Source: 14-2 sp963628035 (GTDB taxonomy: Bacteria; Bacillota; Clostridia; Lachnospirales; Lachnospiraceae). From it: a stretch of DNA of 64,000 nt. The position numbers were made by a program, and so were the translations under genes. The stretch covers positions 45,087-109,086 of the forward strand of contig CAVGED010000123.1 in NCBI GenBank assembly GCA_963628035.1, given 5' to 3'. Of the stretch, positions 26,181 through 34,697 are shown piece by piece. The notes beneath the pieces were generated by a model that worked only from the letters and a program-made list of their open reading frames with translations, ran no database searches and had not been told where the DNA came from. Numbering within the stretch: the stretch's first letter is position 1; each line of letters opens with the position of its first letter.

Positions 26181-27458
26181 TTATTTTCTGGAAAATAAGC
26201 TCAACAGCTTCCATCTTTTCGAATTAAATATCTGCTCTAAAACCTTGTCTTTCTGCACACAAGCATTATAATAAGCCTCTTTTTCCTGTTTCATCGCCTC
26301 TATCTTCTTTTCGATGACCCGTGAATAATCCTCATTCTCACAATCAATAAATACTAATCTGTATTGCAGCGAAATCTTTCTAACGCTCTCTGAAAAGTGC
26401 ATTATAATCTGCGGATCATTGTGAAGGAAAACCATCATTCCTCCCTCAAGATCCCAGCCATTCGTATCATAGTTCAAGTCATTGCCCAGCTCATCTTTGA
26501 CTGTCTCTATGTGCAAAATACACATACTCGCCGCGGGATCCAGACGAACACTGACAGTCCCATCCGGCACATCTATTTCATAAGCATAGCTATTCTTCTC
26601 ATTCGCATCCACGACAAACGTTCTTGAATTTTTTTCGTTAAACCCATTTCCACGGTCAAAAAACACCTGCTGTATGTGTTTACAACAATAGGAATGATAC
26701 AGCCGGTTCACATTTACTACTTGCCCATGTATTCTGGTATACAGTTTCCAGATCCCCTCCTGCCCCCCTTCGATATATTTCTGAAAAGAATCCTCCATAC
26801 TCCGGAATATCACCTTCTCTTCTTCTGTTATCCCAAATCCTTCATATATTCTACCCTGAAGCGCCCCGATCCGCTTTCCTGTTGTCATGAAATAATTTAA
26901 GATACGGTACACCATATATTTTACCGGAATTGCGAAATCAAACACCCATTCATAATCATACATATACCATGCACCGTCTTTATAGATAACATTCGACAGC
27001 AAACTGTCAACGTCAATTCCATAAACAGACTCCCATGTATGATTATATTTATTTTTCCCAAAAACATTGCAAAACGCTTCCGTTGCCTCGAATCCTTCTT
27101 TTGTTTCCCCGCAGACCAAGTCAATGAATTTTCGCAGTACAAGTATACACTCTTCCTTTTTTCCTTGCTCCAGCAGCTCATCGAGATATTGCTCGTAGCT
27201 TTTTCCGGATATATATTGCAGTTCTAATACTTCATTCTTCTGCAGTGTCACCTGGGCCAACTTCATGTCAGTGTGTGCATATTTCCGGCTTAAAAGTTCA
27301 TAATTATGATAAATAGCACAGATATGTCCCTTTGCCGCATCACTTCCTGCAGTTTTATATACCCTATAATTTCCTGCCTCATCTGCCATTATTTTCGTAA
27401 TAATGCGGTATTTCTTATCCCTGTCATTTGATATCTTTGAAAAAATAATTCTTTCCAT
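26181..27458 (-). CDS. Kinase-like protein with C-terminal coiled coil (WbdD kinase-like half)
   Basis: 425 residues, not a family I can name with certainty. Residues 1-225 look like a protein/aminoglycoside kinase fold: YRVYKTAGSD near residue 36, then DVDSLLSNVIYKDGAWYMYDYEW, which has the D-x4-N catalytic spacing and DYE in place of DFG. Residues 275-365 are a beta-rich region and residues 375-420 a coiled coil (KKIEAMKQEKEAYYN). Kinase plus coiled coil is the layout of the C-terminal half of E. coli WbdD, which caps O9a chains with methyl phosphate. The methyltransferase half is the next gene upstream, 5 bases away, and Wzt follows. Role inferred. Confidence 0.6.
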   Translation of the reverse strand: MERIIFSKISNDRDKKYRIITKIMADEAGNYRVYKTAGSDAAKGHICAIYHNYELLSRKYAHTDMKLAQVTLQKNEVLELQYISGKSYEQYLDELLEQGKKEECILVLRKFIDLVCGETKEGFEATEAFCNVFGKNKYNHTWESVYGIDVDSLLSNVIYKDGAWYMYDYEWVFDFAIPVKYMVYRILNYFMTTGKRIGALQGRIYEGFGITEEEKVIFRSMEDSFQKYIEGGQEGIWKLYTRIHGQVVNVNRLYHSYCCKHIQQVFFDRGNGFNEKNSRTFVVDANEKNSYAYEIDVPDGTVSVRLDPAASMCILHIETVKDELGNDLNYDTNGWDLEGGMMVFLHNDPQIIMHFSESVRKISLQYRLVFIDCENEDYSRVIEKKIEAMKQEKEAYYNACVQKDKVLEQIFNSKRWKLLSLFSRK

Positions 27459-27463
27459 GCTTT

Positions 27464-28381
27464 TTACCTTTCTGCAATAACCAAAAAAGAATTCGAAAAA
27501 AACGGAAACATATTGCTATCGATGAGACCATCATAAACCATACTCTCATCAAACAAATACATTCTGTCACCATCCATATTCCGCATATTGTTGTTCAGTG
27601 CCCCCGCACGCGGCAAATAATCATCCGAATATATCACCGTTGGGAATTTATAATCGGGATACGGGTAAAAAAACTGTGTATGTGCAAAACCGGTTTCCCC
27701 CAGAATCTGTTCCAATTTTGTTCTTGAAAAGGTTCTCACACGATTCGTATTCCGATAGCCTTCCAGGCCGCTGAATACCTCGCGTATATGATCCTCCTGA
27801 CACCCAGCCCAGTATTTTAAGCCAAACTGATTCTCAATGGCAATGATCAATTTGCCATTCTCCTTCAGCAGTGTTTTGATCATATTCAGGAATTCATGGA
27901 ACGGTTTTTCCGCCGCAATGTAGCACTGTGCATACTCGAAAACACCGATCAAAGTGATCACATCATATTTTTTTTCCAGCTTATCGTAAATCTTTTCAAA
28001 ATTTCCGACTAAAATCTCAATGTTTTCTTTCTCTTTATTGCGATATGCATTGATTGAGCTTCTCTTATGAGACAGGTCAATGCACGTGACATCATGACAT
28101 TTCTGCGCCAATATTCCTGTGATTGCTCCGCATCCTGACCCGATTTCCAAAACGCTTTCTGAACCGTCAAAATCGATCCAGTTCACGATGTTCTCTCTTA
28201 TTTCAGACAAGTGATACAGGATGGACCAGTCCGCACGTTCCTCTATAACATAATGATAATCCTCTTTCGGGATGGTTTTTACAATCTCTAATATCTGATC
28301 TTCAACAATTCCATCCGTATAGGTATCACTGCCCTCATAATAATCCAGATTCAAATCTACACAGCCAATATACTCGTGCAT
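27464..28381 (-). CDS. Class I SAM-dependent methyltransferase
   Basis: 305 residues from the ATG at 28381, which has AAGGGG before it; the longer frame from 28399 overlaps Wzt more. Motif I is ESVLEIGSGCGAITG (about residues 94-108), then VTCIDLSHKRSS as motif II and YDVITLIGVFEYA as the post-motif. GKLIIAIENQFGLKYWAG fits methyltransferases of rhamnan and O-antigen loci. Together with the kinase-like gene downstream it could form a split counterpart of WbdD, which phosphorylates and then methylates the non-reducing end of the chain. It could also simply methylate a sugar. The start overlaps the end of Wzt. Confidence 0.85.
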   Translation of the reverse strand: MHEYIGCVDLNLDYYEGSDTYTDGIVEDQILEIVKTIPKEDYHYVIEERADWSILYHLSEIRENIVNWIDFDGSESVLEIGSGCGAITGILAQKCHDVTCIDLSHKRSSINAYRNKEKENIEILVGNFEKIYDKLEKKYDVITLIGVFEYAQCYIAAEKPFHEFLNMIKTLLKENGKLIIAIENQFGLKYWAGCQEDHIREVFSGLEGYRNTNRVRTFSRTKLEQILGETGFAHTQFFYPYPDYKFPTVIYSDDYLPRAGALNNNMRNMDGDRMYLFDESMVYDGLIDSNMFPFFSNSFLVIAER

Positions 28382-28385
28382 ACCC

Positions 28386-29681
28386 CTACCCCTTTCCATT
28401 AGACATCACGGTCACTTCTGAGTTCATATCGAAGAATCCGACCGTGTCCTTCTTGGCAATCGCAGTGAGGTTTAGTACATCGTACAATCGGTGATATACC
28501 ACGAATTCTCCATTCCGATAGCCAGTACATCCAAGAGAGATCAAATACTCTCCATTGCGCAGGGACACCTTTTGCTTAAAAGATACCACCATCGTTTCAC
28601 CGACCTCCGGAGTCTGTATATCTGTTCCTTCGTACATCGTATTTGTCCCTGTAATTTCTGTTCCCTGTACATTTTTTATGGTAAAAGCAAAAATAGGGTC
28701 TTTCACATTTTCATGAAAAACAATTTTGAATTTCAGTGTAAATTCTCTGTTGCTTTCAATCAGATTTGAAAACCTTCCCTGCTCGTCCACAATCGCATAG
28801 TCAACAATCTCTGCCTGCTTTTCCCCATACTCAATAAGCTTGGGATTAATTGCAAAGTTTGCTTTCCAGTATGCTGTCTGTTCTGGTACTGTCTGCTCTG
28901 ATGCTGATACGCCTTCTGCTGCAGCGCTTTTCTCCTCCGCATCGTATTGATTCACCAGCACCTTTTTATAGAGATCCACAACTTTTCTGGATTCATCTAT
29001 CGCCAGCACCTTTCCTTTATTCAGCAGAATCACTCTATCACAGTACTTCTGTATGCTCCCCATATCATGAGAAACAAGAAGAATCGTCTTTCCCTGTTCC
29101 TTAAATTCTTCAAACTTCTTAAAACACTTCGCCTGAAAGAACACATCTCCGACAGATAATGCTTCGTCTACGATCAATATCTCCGGTTCGATATTGATGG
29201 CAACAGCAAATGCCAGGCGTACAAACATTCCGCTGGAATACATTTTTACGGGCTGTTTCACAAAATCCCCGATATCCGCAAAATCCAGAATATCCTGCAA
29301 CTTTGCATCTATTTCCTCTCTGGAAAAGCCCATCATCGTTCCATTTAAATATACATTTTCTATCCCGGTGTAATCCATATTAAAACCGGCTCCCAGCTCC
29401 AGCAATGCAGAAATCCGGCCATTGATAGAAAGGCTTCCCATTGTCGGATTCAGTACGCCGGTAATAATCTTCAATAATGTGGACTTTCCGGAGCCATTTG
29501 TACCAATAATGCCGATTGTTTCCCCTTTTTCCACACTGAAAGAAATATCCTGCAGAGCATAATGCTCTCTATATTTTCTTTTCCGTGACAATCCCAGAGA
29601 CTCCTTCAGGCGATCTATCGGTTTATCATATAATTTATAAATCTTGCTGACTCCCTGCACGTTTATTGCAATTTCACTCAT
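28386..29681 (-). CDS. wzt: ABC polysaccharide exporter, ATP-binding subunit with C-terminal glycan-binding domain
   Basis: 431 residues from the ATG at 29681 (GAAAGGCAG before it). The nucleotide-binding domain spans about 1-250: GTNGSGKST (Walker A), MYSSGMFVRLAFA (signature), ILIVDEALSVGD (Walker B) and LLVSHD. The extra 180 residues (about 255-431) form a beta-rich domain like Wzt-C of E. coli O9a, with FTLKFKIVFHENVKDP and NGEYLISLGCTGYRNGEFVVY. In that system Wzt-C reads the methyl-phosphate cap and triggers export. Having this domain next to a methyltransferase and a kinase-like protein suggests cap-dependent export here too. Confidence 0.92.
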   Translation of the reverse strand: MSEIAINVQGVSKIYKLYDKPIDRLKESLGLSRKRKYREHYALQDISFSVEKGETIGIIGTNGSGKSTLLKIITGVLNPTMGSLSINGRISALLELGAGFNMDYTGIENVYLNGTMMGFSREEIDAKLQDILDFADIGDFVKQPVKMYSSGMFVRLAFAVAINIEPEILIVDEALSVGDVFFQAKCFKKFEEFKEQGKTILLVSHDMGSIQKYCDRVILLNKGKVLAIDESRKVVDLYKKVLVNQYDAEEKSAAAEGVSASEQTVPEQTAYWKANFAINPKLIEYGEKQAEIVDYAIVDEQGRFSNLIESNREFTLKFKIVFHENVKDPIFAFTIKNVQGTEITGTNTMYEGTDIQTPEVGETMVVSFKQKVSLRNGEYLISLGCTGYRNGEFVVYHRLYDVLNLTAIAKKDTVGFFDMNSEVTVMSNGKG

Positions 29682-29694
29682 TTGCTCTGCCTTT

Positions 29695-30525
29695 CTACAA
29701 TACATCTGCGAAGTGAACCTTCAGCCGCTTAAAAATAATAGAACCGAAACAAAACAACGCGACTGTCGCTACCCAAAAATATACCGTCAGCCCAGGATGT
29801 TCAAAAAACCATACCTTACTGATCAATGCCTCCCGATATCCGGCGACAATATAATACATGGGATTCAGCTTAAATATCCGAAGCAATATCGGCGGCAGTT
29901 CCATAGTGTCAATATTCCACATGATAGGGGTTACCCATACTCCGATCTGCAATGCGATATTGATAATCTGAGTCAGGTCGCGGAAGAAAACAACAATAGC
30001 GCAGGTCGCGTATGCCAACCCTAATACCATTAAAAACATGGCAAGGGAGTAATATAACACCTGTAGGGTATATAAATCCGGGAAATGTCCATAGGCTGCA
30101 AACAGCACTAATGTAAACGCAATAAAAAACAGGTGCACAAACAGTGCTGATACCATCTTTACGATTGGAAGGATACTTATCTTAAAGACCACCTTCTTCA
30201 CCAGATATGCATATTCCAGCAATGCACTGGTTGCTCCATTCAGCGCGTCCGAAAAGTAAAACCACGGTACGATTCCGGCAACCAGCCACAATACAAAGGG
30301 CACATCTATCCCTGCTTTTGTATTCATGACTCCAGCCTTTAATCCCTTTTCAAACACAAGCCAATACACCAGCACAGTAACGATTGGTTGTACAAACGCC
30401 CAGAAAATACCCAGGTAAGAGCCTGCGTATCTTGTTTTAAAATCATTCTTTGCCAAGCTGAAAACCAGTTTCCGACTGTGATATATCTCGATCGGCAGGC
30501 TTAAAAACGCTTTTATTTTTGACAT
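29695..30525 (-). CDS. wzm: ABC polysaccharide exporter, permease subunit
   Basis: 276 residues, six predicted membrane helices, of the ABC-2 type used for O-antigen and teichoic acid export. NDFKTRYAGSYLGIFWAFVQP (by parts, residues 27-47) is the conserved amphipathic N-terminal stretch, and NPMYYIVAGYREAL near the end is the usual Wzm/TagG motif. It overlaps the Wzt frame; the two form the exporter that moves lipid-linked polymer across the membrane. GAGAGAAG lies before the ATG. It follows rmlC by 37 bases. Confidence 0.93.
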   Translation of the reverse strand: MSKIKAFLSLPIEIYHSRKLVFSLAKNDFKTRYAGSYLGIFWAFVQPIVTVLVYWLVFEKGLKAGVMNTKAGIDVPFVLWLVAGIVPWFYFSDALNGATSALLEYAYLVKKVVFKISILPIVKMVSALFVHLFFIAFTLVLFAAYGHFPDLYTLQVLYYSLAMFLMVLGLAYATCAIVVFFRDLTQIINIALQIGVWVTPIMWNIDTMELPPILLRIFKLNPMYYIVAGYREALISKVWFFEHPGLTVYFWVATVALFCFGSIIFKRLKVHFADVL

Positions 30526-30562
30526 TTTCTTCTCTCAAACCTCACAATTTAAGCGTACAGAC

Positions 30563-31144
30563 TTACTTGTTGCTTCTGTTCGCCGTATACTCCTTTATTC
30601 CGCCCCACTTCATATCCTTATCTGACAATGTCAGGTCTGCTTCTGTCATCCCTTCCGGCATGGGCCATTCCACGCCGATCTCCGGATCCTTCCATAGCAG
30701 GCCTCCCTCGTCATTGGGATGGTAAAAATCTGTCACCTTGTAGCAGAACTCTGCGTAATCGGACAGTACCACAAAGCCATGGGCAAATCCCTTCGGGATG
30801 AAAAATTGCTTCTTATTCTCAGCAGAAAGCACGACTCCAAACCATTTGCCAAAGGTCCCTGAACCCTCCCGCAGGTCTACCGCCACATCATACACTTCCC
30901 CATTTACTACCCGAACCAGCTTGTCCTGGGGATAATTGATCTGGAAATGCAGGCCACGAAGCACGCCCTTCTTAGATGCAGACTGATTATCCTGCACAAA
31001 TTCACAGTCAATCCCTGCTGCCTTAAAGTCATTATAATTATAGGTTTCCATAAAATATCCGCGTTCATCGCCAAATACCGTTGGCTCGATCACCCGCAAT
31101 CCTTTGATTCCATTGCAGTCTTCTGTCACTTTAATCTTTCCCAT
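30563..31144 (-). CDS. rmlC: dTDP-4-dehydrorhamnose 3,5-epimerase
   Basis: 193 residues, cupin fold. It converts dTDP-4-keto-6-deoxyglucose to the L-lyxo form, third step of dTDP-L-rhamnose synthesis in the cytoplasm. GLRVIEPTVFGDERGYF near the start, VLRGLHFQ with the catalytic His (about 67), FFIPKGFAHGF and the closing VEWPMPEG are the family marks. AGGAG precedes the ATG. All four rml genes are in this window: A, B and C here, D at 41835, so the host can make its own rhamnose donor. Confidence 0.96.
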   Translation of the reverse strand: MGKIKVTEDCNGIKGLRVIEPTVFGDERGYFMETYNYNDFKAAGIDCEFVQDNQSASKKGVLRGLHFQINYPQDKLVRVVNGEVYDVAVDLREGSGTFGKWFGVVLSAENKKQFFIPKGFAHGFVVLSDYAEFCYKVTDFYHPNDEGGLLWKDPEIGVEWPMPEGMTEADLTLSDKDMKWGGIKEYTANRSNK

Positions 31145-31191
31145 TTTCTATCTCCTGATCCTATTATAGTCGCACCATACTATAACACATA

Positions 31192-32070
31192 TTACAGTCC
31201 GTTGGCAACATCCAGCAGATATTGTCCATACTCGGTCTTCAGCAACGGCTCCGCCAGCTTCCGCAGCTGTTCTGCGTCGATAAAGCCACGCTTGTATGCA
31301 ATCTCCTCAATGCAGGAAATATAAAGGCCCTGACGTTTCTGGAATGCTGATACGAAGTCTGCCGCTGCCAGCAGCATATCATGATTTCCGGTATCCAGCC
31401 ATGCAAATCCACGTCCCAAAGTCTCAACCTTCAGGCTCCCACGTCTCAGATACTCATTATTGACGCTGGTAATCTCTATCTCTCCGCGCGCAGAGGGCTT
31501 CACATTTTTGGCAATCTCCACTACGTCATTGTCATAGAAATACAGTCCCGGCACAGCATAGTTAGACTTGGGATGCTCCGGCTTCTCCTCGATAGAAATG
31601 GCCGTTCCCTCTTCATCAAACTCTACCACACCATATTCCCTGGGATCCTTCACATAATATCCAAAGATAGTTGCTCCCGGCTGACTCTCCGTCCGCTCCG
31701 CTGCACTCTTCAATACTCTGGAGAAGCTCTGTCCGTAGAATATATTGTCTCCCAGAACGAGCGCTACCGCATCCTTTCCGATAAACTGCTCGCCAACAAG
31801 GAATGCATCCGCCAATCCTCTCGGCTTCTCCTGAATAGCATACTCAAACTTCATTCCCAACTGACTGCCATCACCAAGCAATTCCTCAAATACCGGCAAA
31901 TCTCTTGGTGTAGATATGATCAATATCTCCCGGATTCCGGCCAGCATCAACGTTGACAGCGGATAGTAGATCATCGGCTTATCATACACCGGCATGATCT
32001 GCTTGGAAATTGCTTTCGTCAATGGATATAATCTTGTGCCGGAGCCTCCGGCTAATATGATTCCTTTCAT
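31192..32070 (-). CDS. rmlA: Glucose-1-phosphate thymidylyltransferase
   Basis: 292 residues. It joins glucose-1-phosphate and dTTP to dTDP-glucose, first step of the rhamnose pathway. The nucleotide loop LAGGSGTRLYPLTK (about 6-19), then KPMIYYPLSTLMLAGI, LVLGDNIFYG with the metal-binding Asp, EEKPEHPKSNYAVPGLYFYD and FAWLDTGNHDML are the standard RmlA motifs. AGGAGG lies before the ATG. It is 47 bases upstream of rmlC and follows the flippase-like gene. Confidence 0.97.
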   Translation of the reverse strand: MKGIILAGGSGTRLYPLTKAISKQIMPVYDKPMIYYPLSTLMLAGIREILIISTPRDLPVFEELLGDGSQLGMKFEYAIQEKPRGLADAFLVGEQFIGKDAVALVLGDNIFYGQSFSRVLKSAAERTESQPGATIFGYYVKDPREYGVVEFDEEGTAISIEEKPEHPKSNYAVPGLYFYDNDVVEIAKNVKPSARGEIEITSVNNEYLRRGSLKVETLGRGFAWLDTGNHDMLLAAADFVSAFQKRQGLYISCIEEIAYKRGFIDAEQLRKLAEPLLKTEYGQYLLDVANGL

Positions 32071-32148
32071 TAGGTGTGCCCTCCTGATTTTTATCTCATA
32101 TTTATTTTCTTTGCAAATGGTTGGTTAATTATACCATTAATAACAAAA

Positions 32149-33414
32149 TCATTCAAGTTTACAATGTTTAAGATTTGATGAAACCAAGATCAGTGTAATT
32201 ATTGTCATGATAGCCATTACGGCTGCATAATATTCACACATACCTCTTACCCCTGCAAGCATTAACATTCTTTTGTTCCCTATCGCAAATGCAAGTGCGG
32301 ATATAACCGATATATACAATAAGATTTTTTGTTTCCGCATGACCGTTGCAATAACAACTAAAAAATTAAACACTGCCAGCAGTCCCCCAGCAACCATCAA
32401 GAATACAAATTCCCACTCGTAACGTTTGAGAGCTACCTTATACAACAACTCTAATATCCGAATTCCAAGCAACCCTCCACCCACTATCACGATTGCTGAA
32501 AAGAGTATAATAATCATAATCTTTTGCAGCATCAACTGCCTTAACTCTTCCTTCTTTCCTTCCCTCCAGAAGTTCGCCATCCTGCTTACTAACGGATTAT
32601 AAATATAGCTTCCCAACAAAGTTATAACAAATACCGGCATAAACACAATATTAAAGCAAGCCTGCTCCTCGCTCGTCAGCACAGCATCCACCGCATACTT
32701 TGGTGAATTGCTGATATATACCATGATAAAAGTGCTGACTGCAATAGGAAAACAGGCTTTCAATAACCTCACCACGTTTTTCTTCTGGCATGCCATCTTT
32801 CTTGGGAAAATATCCGAGACCAGATGATTCAAGAAAAAAAACAACAGAATGGAAATTAGCAGGCTACCAGTCAAAGCCACTAAAATATTCTTTGTCATCC
32901 AATACAAGGCAATAAAACTCACAATATAAGTCAGTGTACGGAGTGCCCATATTTTGGAAGCAATATCCAGTCTCTGATTCAACTGCAGATCTCCGTGAAA
33001 GACATCTTCCGCAGATTCCAGAAGGCGGTATCCGACCATAAGAAGCACACACGCCGTCTTATAGAGCGAATAATCCTTATATAGCCAACAATATGCGAGA
33101 TAAACAATTGTCACCAAAAGCATTGCCAGTACCGTCTTTTTTCTCATGTACACATATTCACCATATGTATACTCACGTTCCACATCTGAAACCTGATAGT
33201 GACGGACAGAATACTTCCCTATATAAGAAAGCATACTTGCAACGGTAAATGCGATGGAGAAAATGGCTGCTCCTTCCAAGTCTCCTTGCCTTGTTATGAG
33301 CATCAATAATACCATGGACTGAAAGGAGTTGCTGGTATAGGCTATCATGTTCCAAAGAAACGAAGCTCTCTCTACATTTTTTGTTTCCACCAAAAATCTA
33401 TATAACAGTTTCAT
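32149..33414 (-). CDS. Polysaccharide flippase-like membrane protein (MOP/Wzx-like)
   Basis: 421 residues with about 12 hydrophobic helices, evenly spaced, as in Wzx/MATE-like flippases. The start at 33414 has GGAAGAGG before it; the ATG at 33438, which lies 0 bases after the rmlB stop, has none. The long basic loop ERASFLWNMIAYTSN at the start and NSPKYAVDAVLTSEEQACFN in the middle are typical of the group (the SPKY/DQ region). It is odd beside an ABC exporter, since the two usually serve different assembly routes. It may flip a lipid-linked side-chain sugar or repeat. Substrate unknown. Confidence 0.75.
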   Translation of the reverse strand: MKLLYRFLVETKNVERASFLWNMIAYTSNSFQSMVLLMLITRQGDLEGAAIFSIAFTVASMLSYIGKYSVRHYQVSDVEREYTYGEYVYMRKKTVLAMLLVTIVYLAYCWLYKDYSLYKTACVLLMVGYRLLESAEDVFHGDLQLNQRLDIASKIWALRTLTYIVSFIALYWMTKNILVALTGSLLISILLFFFLNHLVSDIFPRKMACQKKNVVRLLKACFPIAVSTFIMVYISNSPKYAVDAVLTSEEQACFNIVFMPVFVITLLGSYIYNPLVSRMANFWREGKKEELRQLMLQKIMIIILFSAIVIVGGGLLGIRILELLYKVALKRYEWEFVFLMVAGGLLAVFNFLVVIATVMRKQKILLYISVISALAFAIGNKRMLMLAGVRGMCEYYAAVMAIMTIITLILVSSNLKHCKLE

Positions 33415-33438
33415 CCAATCAGTCCTCTTCCACATCAC

Positions 33439-34524
33439 TTACCGGTTCCGGTACATATCCTCATAGTACTTCTGATAGTCACCGCTTGTAACATTCTTCA
33501 TCCAATCCTCATGCTCGAAGAACCATGCGATGGTCTTGCGGATTCCCTCTTTGAACATGGTCTCAGGCTCCCAGCCGATCTCTGCTTTGATCTTGTCCGG
33601 CGCGATGGCATAGCGTCTGTCATGCCCCTTGCGATCCTCCACATACGTGATAAGATCCGTGCTCACCAGAGCCTTTCTCGGATCGCCATCCGGCAGCATC
33701 TCCTGCAATGTCTCAATGATGATATTAATGATCTCAATATTCTGCTTCTCGTTGTGTCCGCCGATATTATAGGTCTGTCCCAGTCTGCCCTTCTCCTGTA
33801 CCATATCGATTCCCTTGGCATGATCATCTACGTACAGCCAGTCACGGACATTCTTGCCGTCCCCGTATACCGGAAGCTTCTTGCCCTGCAGCGCATTGTT
33901 GATGATCAACGGAATCAGCTTCTCCGGGAACTGATAAGGTCCGTAATTGTTAGAGCAGTTCGTGATATTCGCCGGAAACTTGTAGGTGTCAATATAAGCC
34001 TTCACCAGGAAGTCCGAGCTGGCCTTGCTGGCGGAATACGGACTGTGCGGATCATAGGGGGACGTCTCATAGAAGAACGCATTCTCATCATCCGGCAGGG
34101 AGCCGTACACCTCATCCGTGGAAACGTGCAGGAACTTCTTTCCCTCCTTGAAGCTTCCGTCCGGCAGCTCCCAGGCTTCCTTGGCACAGTTCAGCATCAC
34201 AGCTGTGCCCAGCACATTAGTCTGCACAAACACTTCCGGGTTCTTGATGCTGCGGTCTACATGGCTTTCTGCTGCAAAATGAACCACACGATCAATATCA
34301 TTCTCTGCAAAAATCTTCCGGATCGCTTCCTTATCGCAGATATCCGCTTTTACAAAGGAATAATTGTCCCGATTCTCAATATCCTTTAAATTCTCCAGAT
34401 TGCCCGCATACGTCAGCTTGTCTACGTTGATGATACGGATCTCGTTGTCGTACTTACGAAACATGTAATGAATATAATTGGAGCCGATGAATCCGGCGCC
34501 TCCGGTTACTAAATAGGTTCTCAC
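33439..34524 (-). CDS. rmlB: dTDP-glucose 4,6-dehydratase
   Basis: 361 residues, short-chain dehydrogenase fold, second step of dTDP-rhamnose synthesis. VTGGAGFIGSNY (about 6-17) binds NAD, STDEVYG holds catalytic Asp-Glu, and YSASKASSD is the YxxxK motif. NNYGPYQFPEKLIP and HDRRYAIAPDKI fit RmlB. The start codon is GTG at 34524 with a strong AAGGAGG before it. It is the first gene after the promoter at 34562-34590 and probably leads the operon rmlB-flippase-rmlA-rmlC-wzm-wzt-methyltransferase-kinase-GT. Confidence 0.97.
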   Translation of the reverse strand: MRTYLVTGGAGFIGSNYIHYMFRKYDNEIRIINVDKLTYAGNLENLKDIENRDNYSFVKADICDKEAIRKIFAENDIDRVVHFAAESHVDRSIKNPEVFVQTNVLGTAVMLNCAKEAWELPDGSFKEGKKFLHVSTDEVYGSLPDDENAFFYETSPYDPHSPYSASKASSDFLVKAYIDTYKFPANITNCSNNYGPYQFPEKLIPLIINNALQGKKLPVYGDGKNVRDWLYVDDHAKGIDMVQEKGRLGQTYNIGGHNEKQNIEIINIIIETLQEMLPDGDPRKALVSTDLITYVEDRKGHDRRYAIAPDKIKAEIGWEPETMFKEGIRKTIAWFFEHEDWMKNVTSGDYQKYYEDMYRNR

Positions 34525-34561
34525 GTCAGAGTACCTCCTTCAATAATTAATGTCTTTCGTT

Positions 34562-34590
34562 AGTATACCATTCTTTTCCAAACCATGCAA
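34562..34590 (-). promoter_or_regulatory. Promoter of the rmlB operon
   Basis: On the minus strand TTGCAT and TATACT are separated by 17 bases, and the -10 box is about 38 bases before the rmlB start. The -35 box overlaps a perfect 12-base palindrome, TGCAAGCTTGCA at 34586-34597, which could be an operator. Confidence 0.75.
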
Positions 34591-34635
34591 GCTTGCAGTG
34601 CAATCTTAAAAAATCTTAAGAAGCTCTTCCATTTA

Positions 34636-34663
34636 TTGACAATTTTCGATATTTCTTTATAAT
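34636..34663 (+). promoter_or_regulatory. Promoter of the L,D-transpeptidase gene
   Basis: TTGACA (34636-34641) and TATAAT (34658-34663) are both perfect hexamers with a 16-base spacer, 35 bases before the ATG at 34698. It faces away from the rmlB promoter. Confidence 0.88.
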
Positions 34664-34697
34664 AAGGTTATATTTATCTTTTTTGGAGGATTTATGC

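Noticed and set aside
34683..34697. TTG start that would lengthen the L,D-transpeptidase by five residues
   Set aside because: These bases contain the GGAGGA ribosome site itself, so the ATG at 34698 is the better start.
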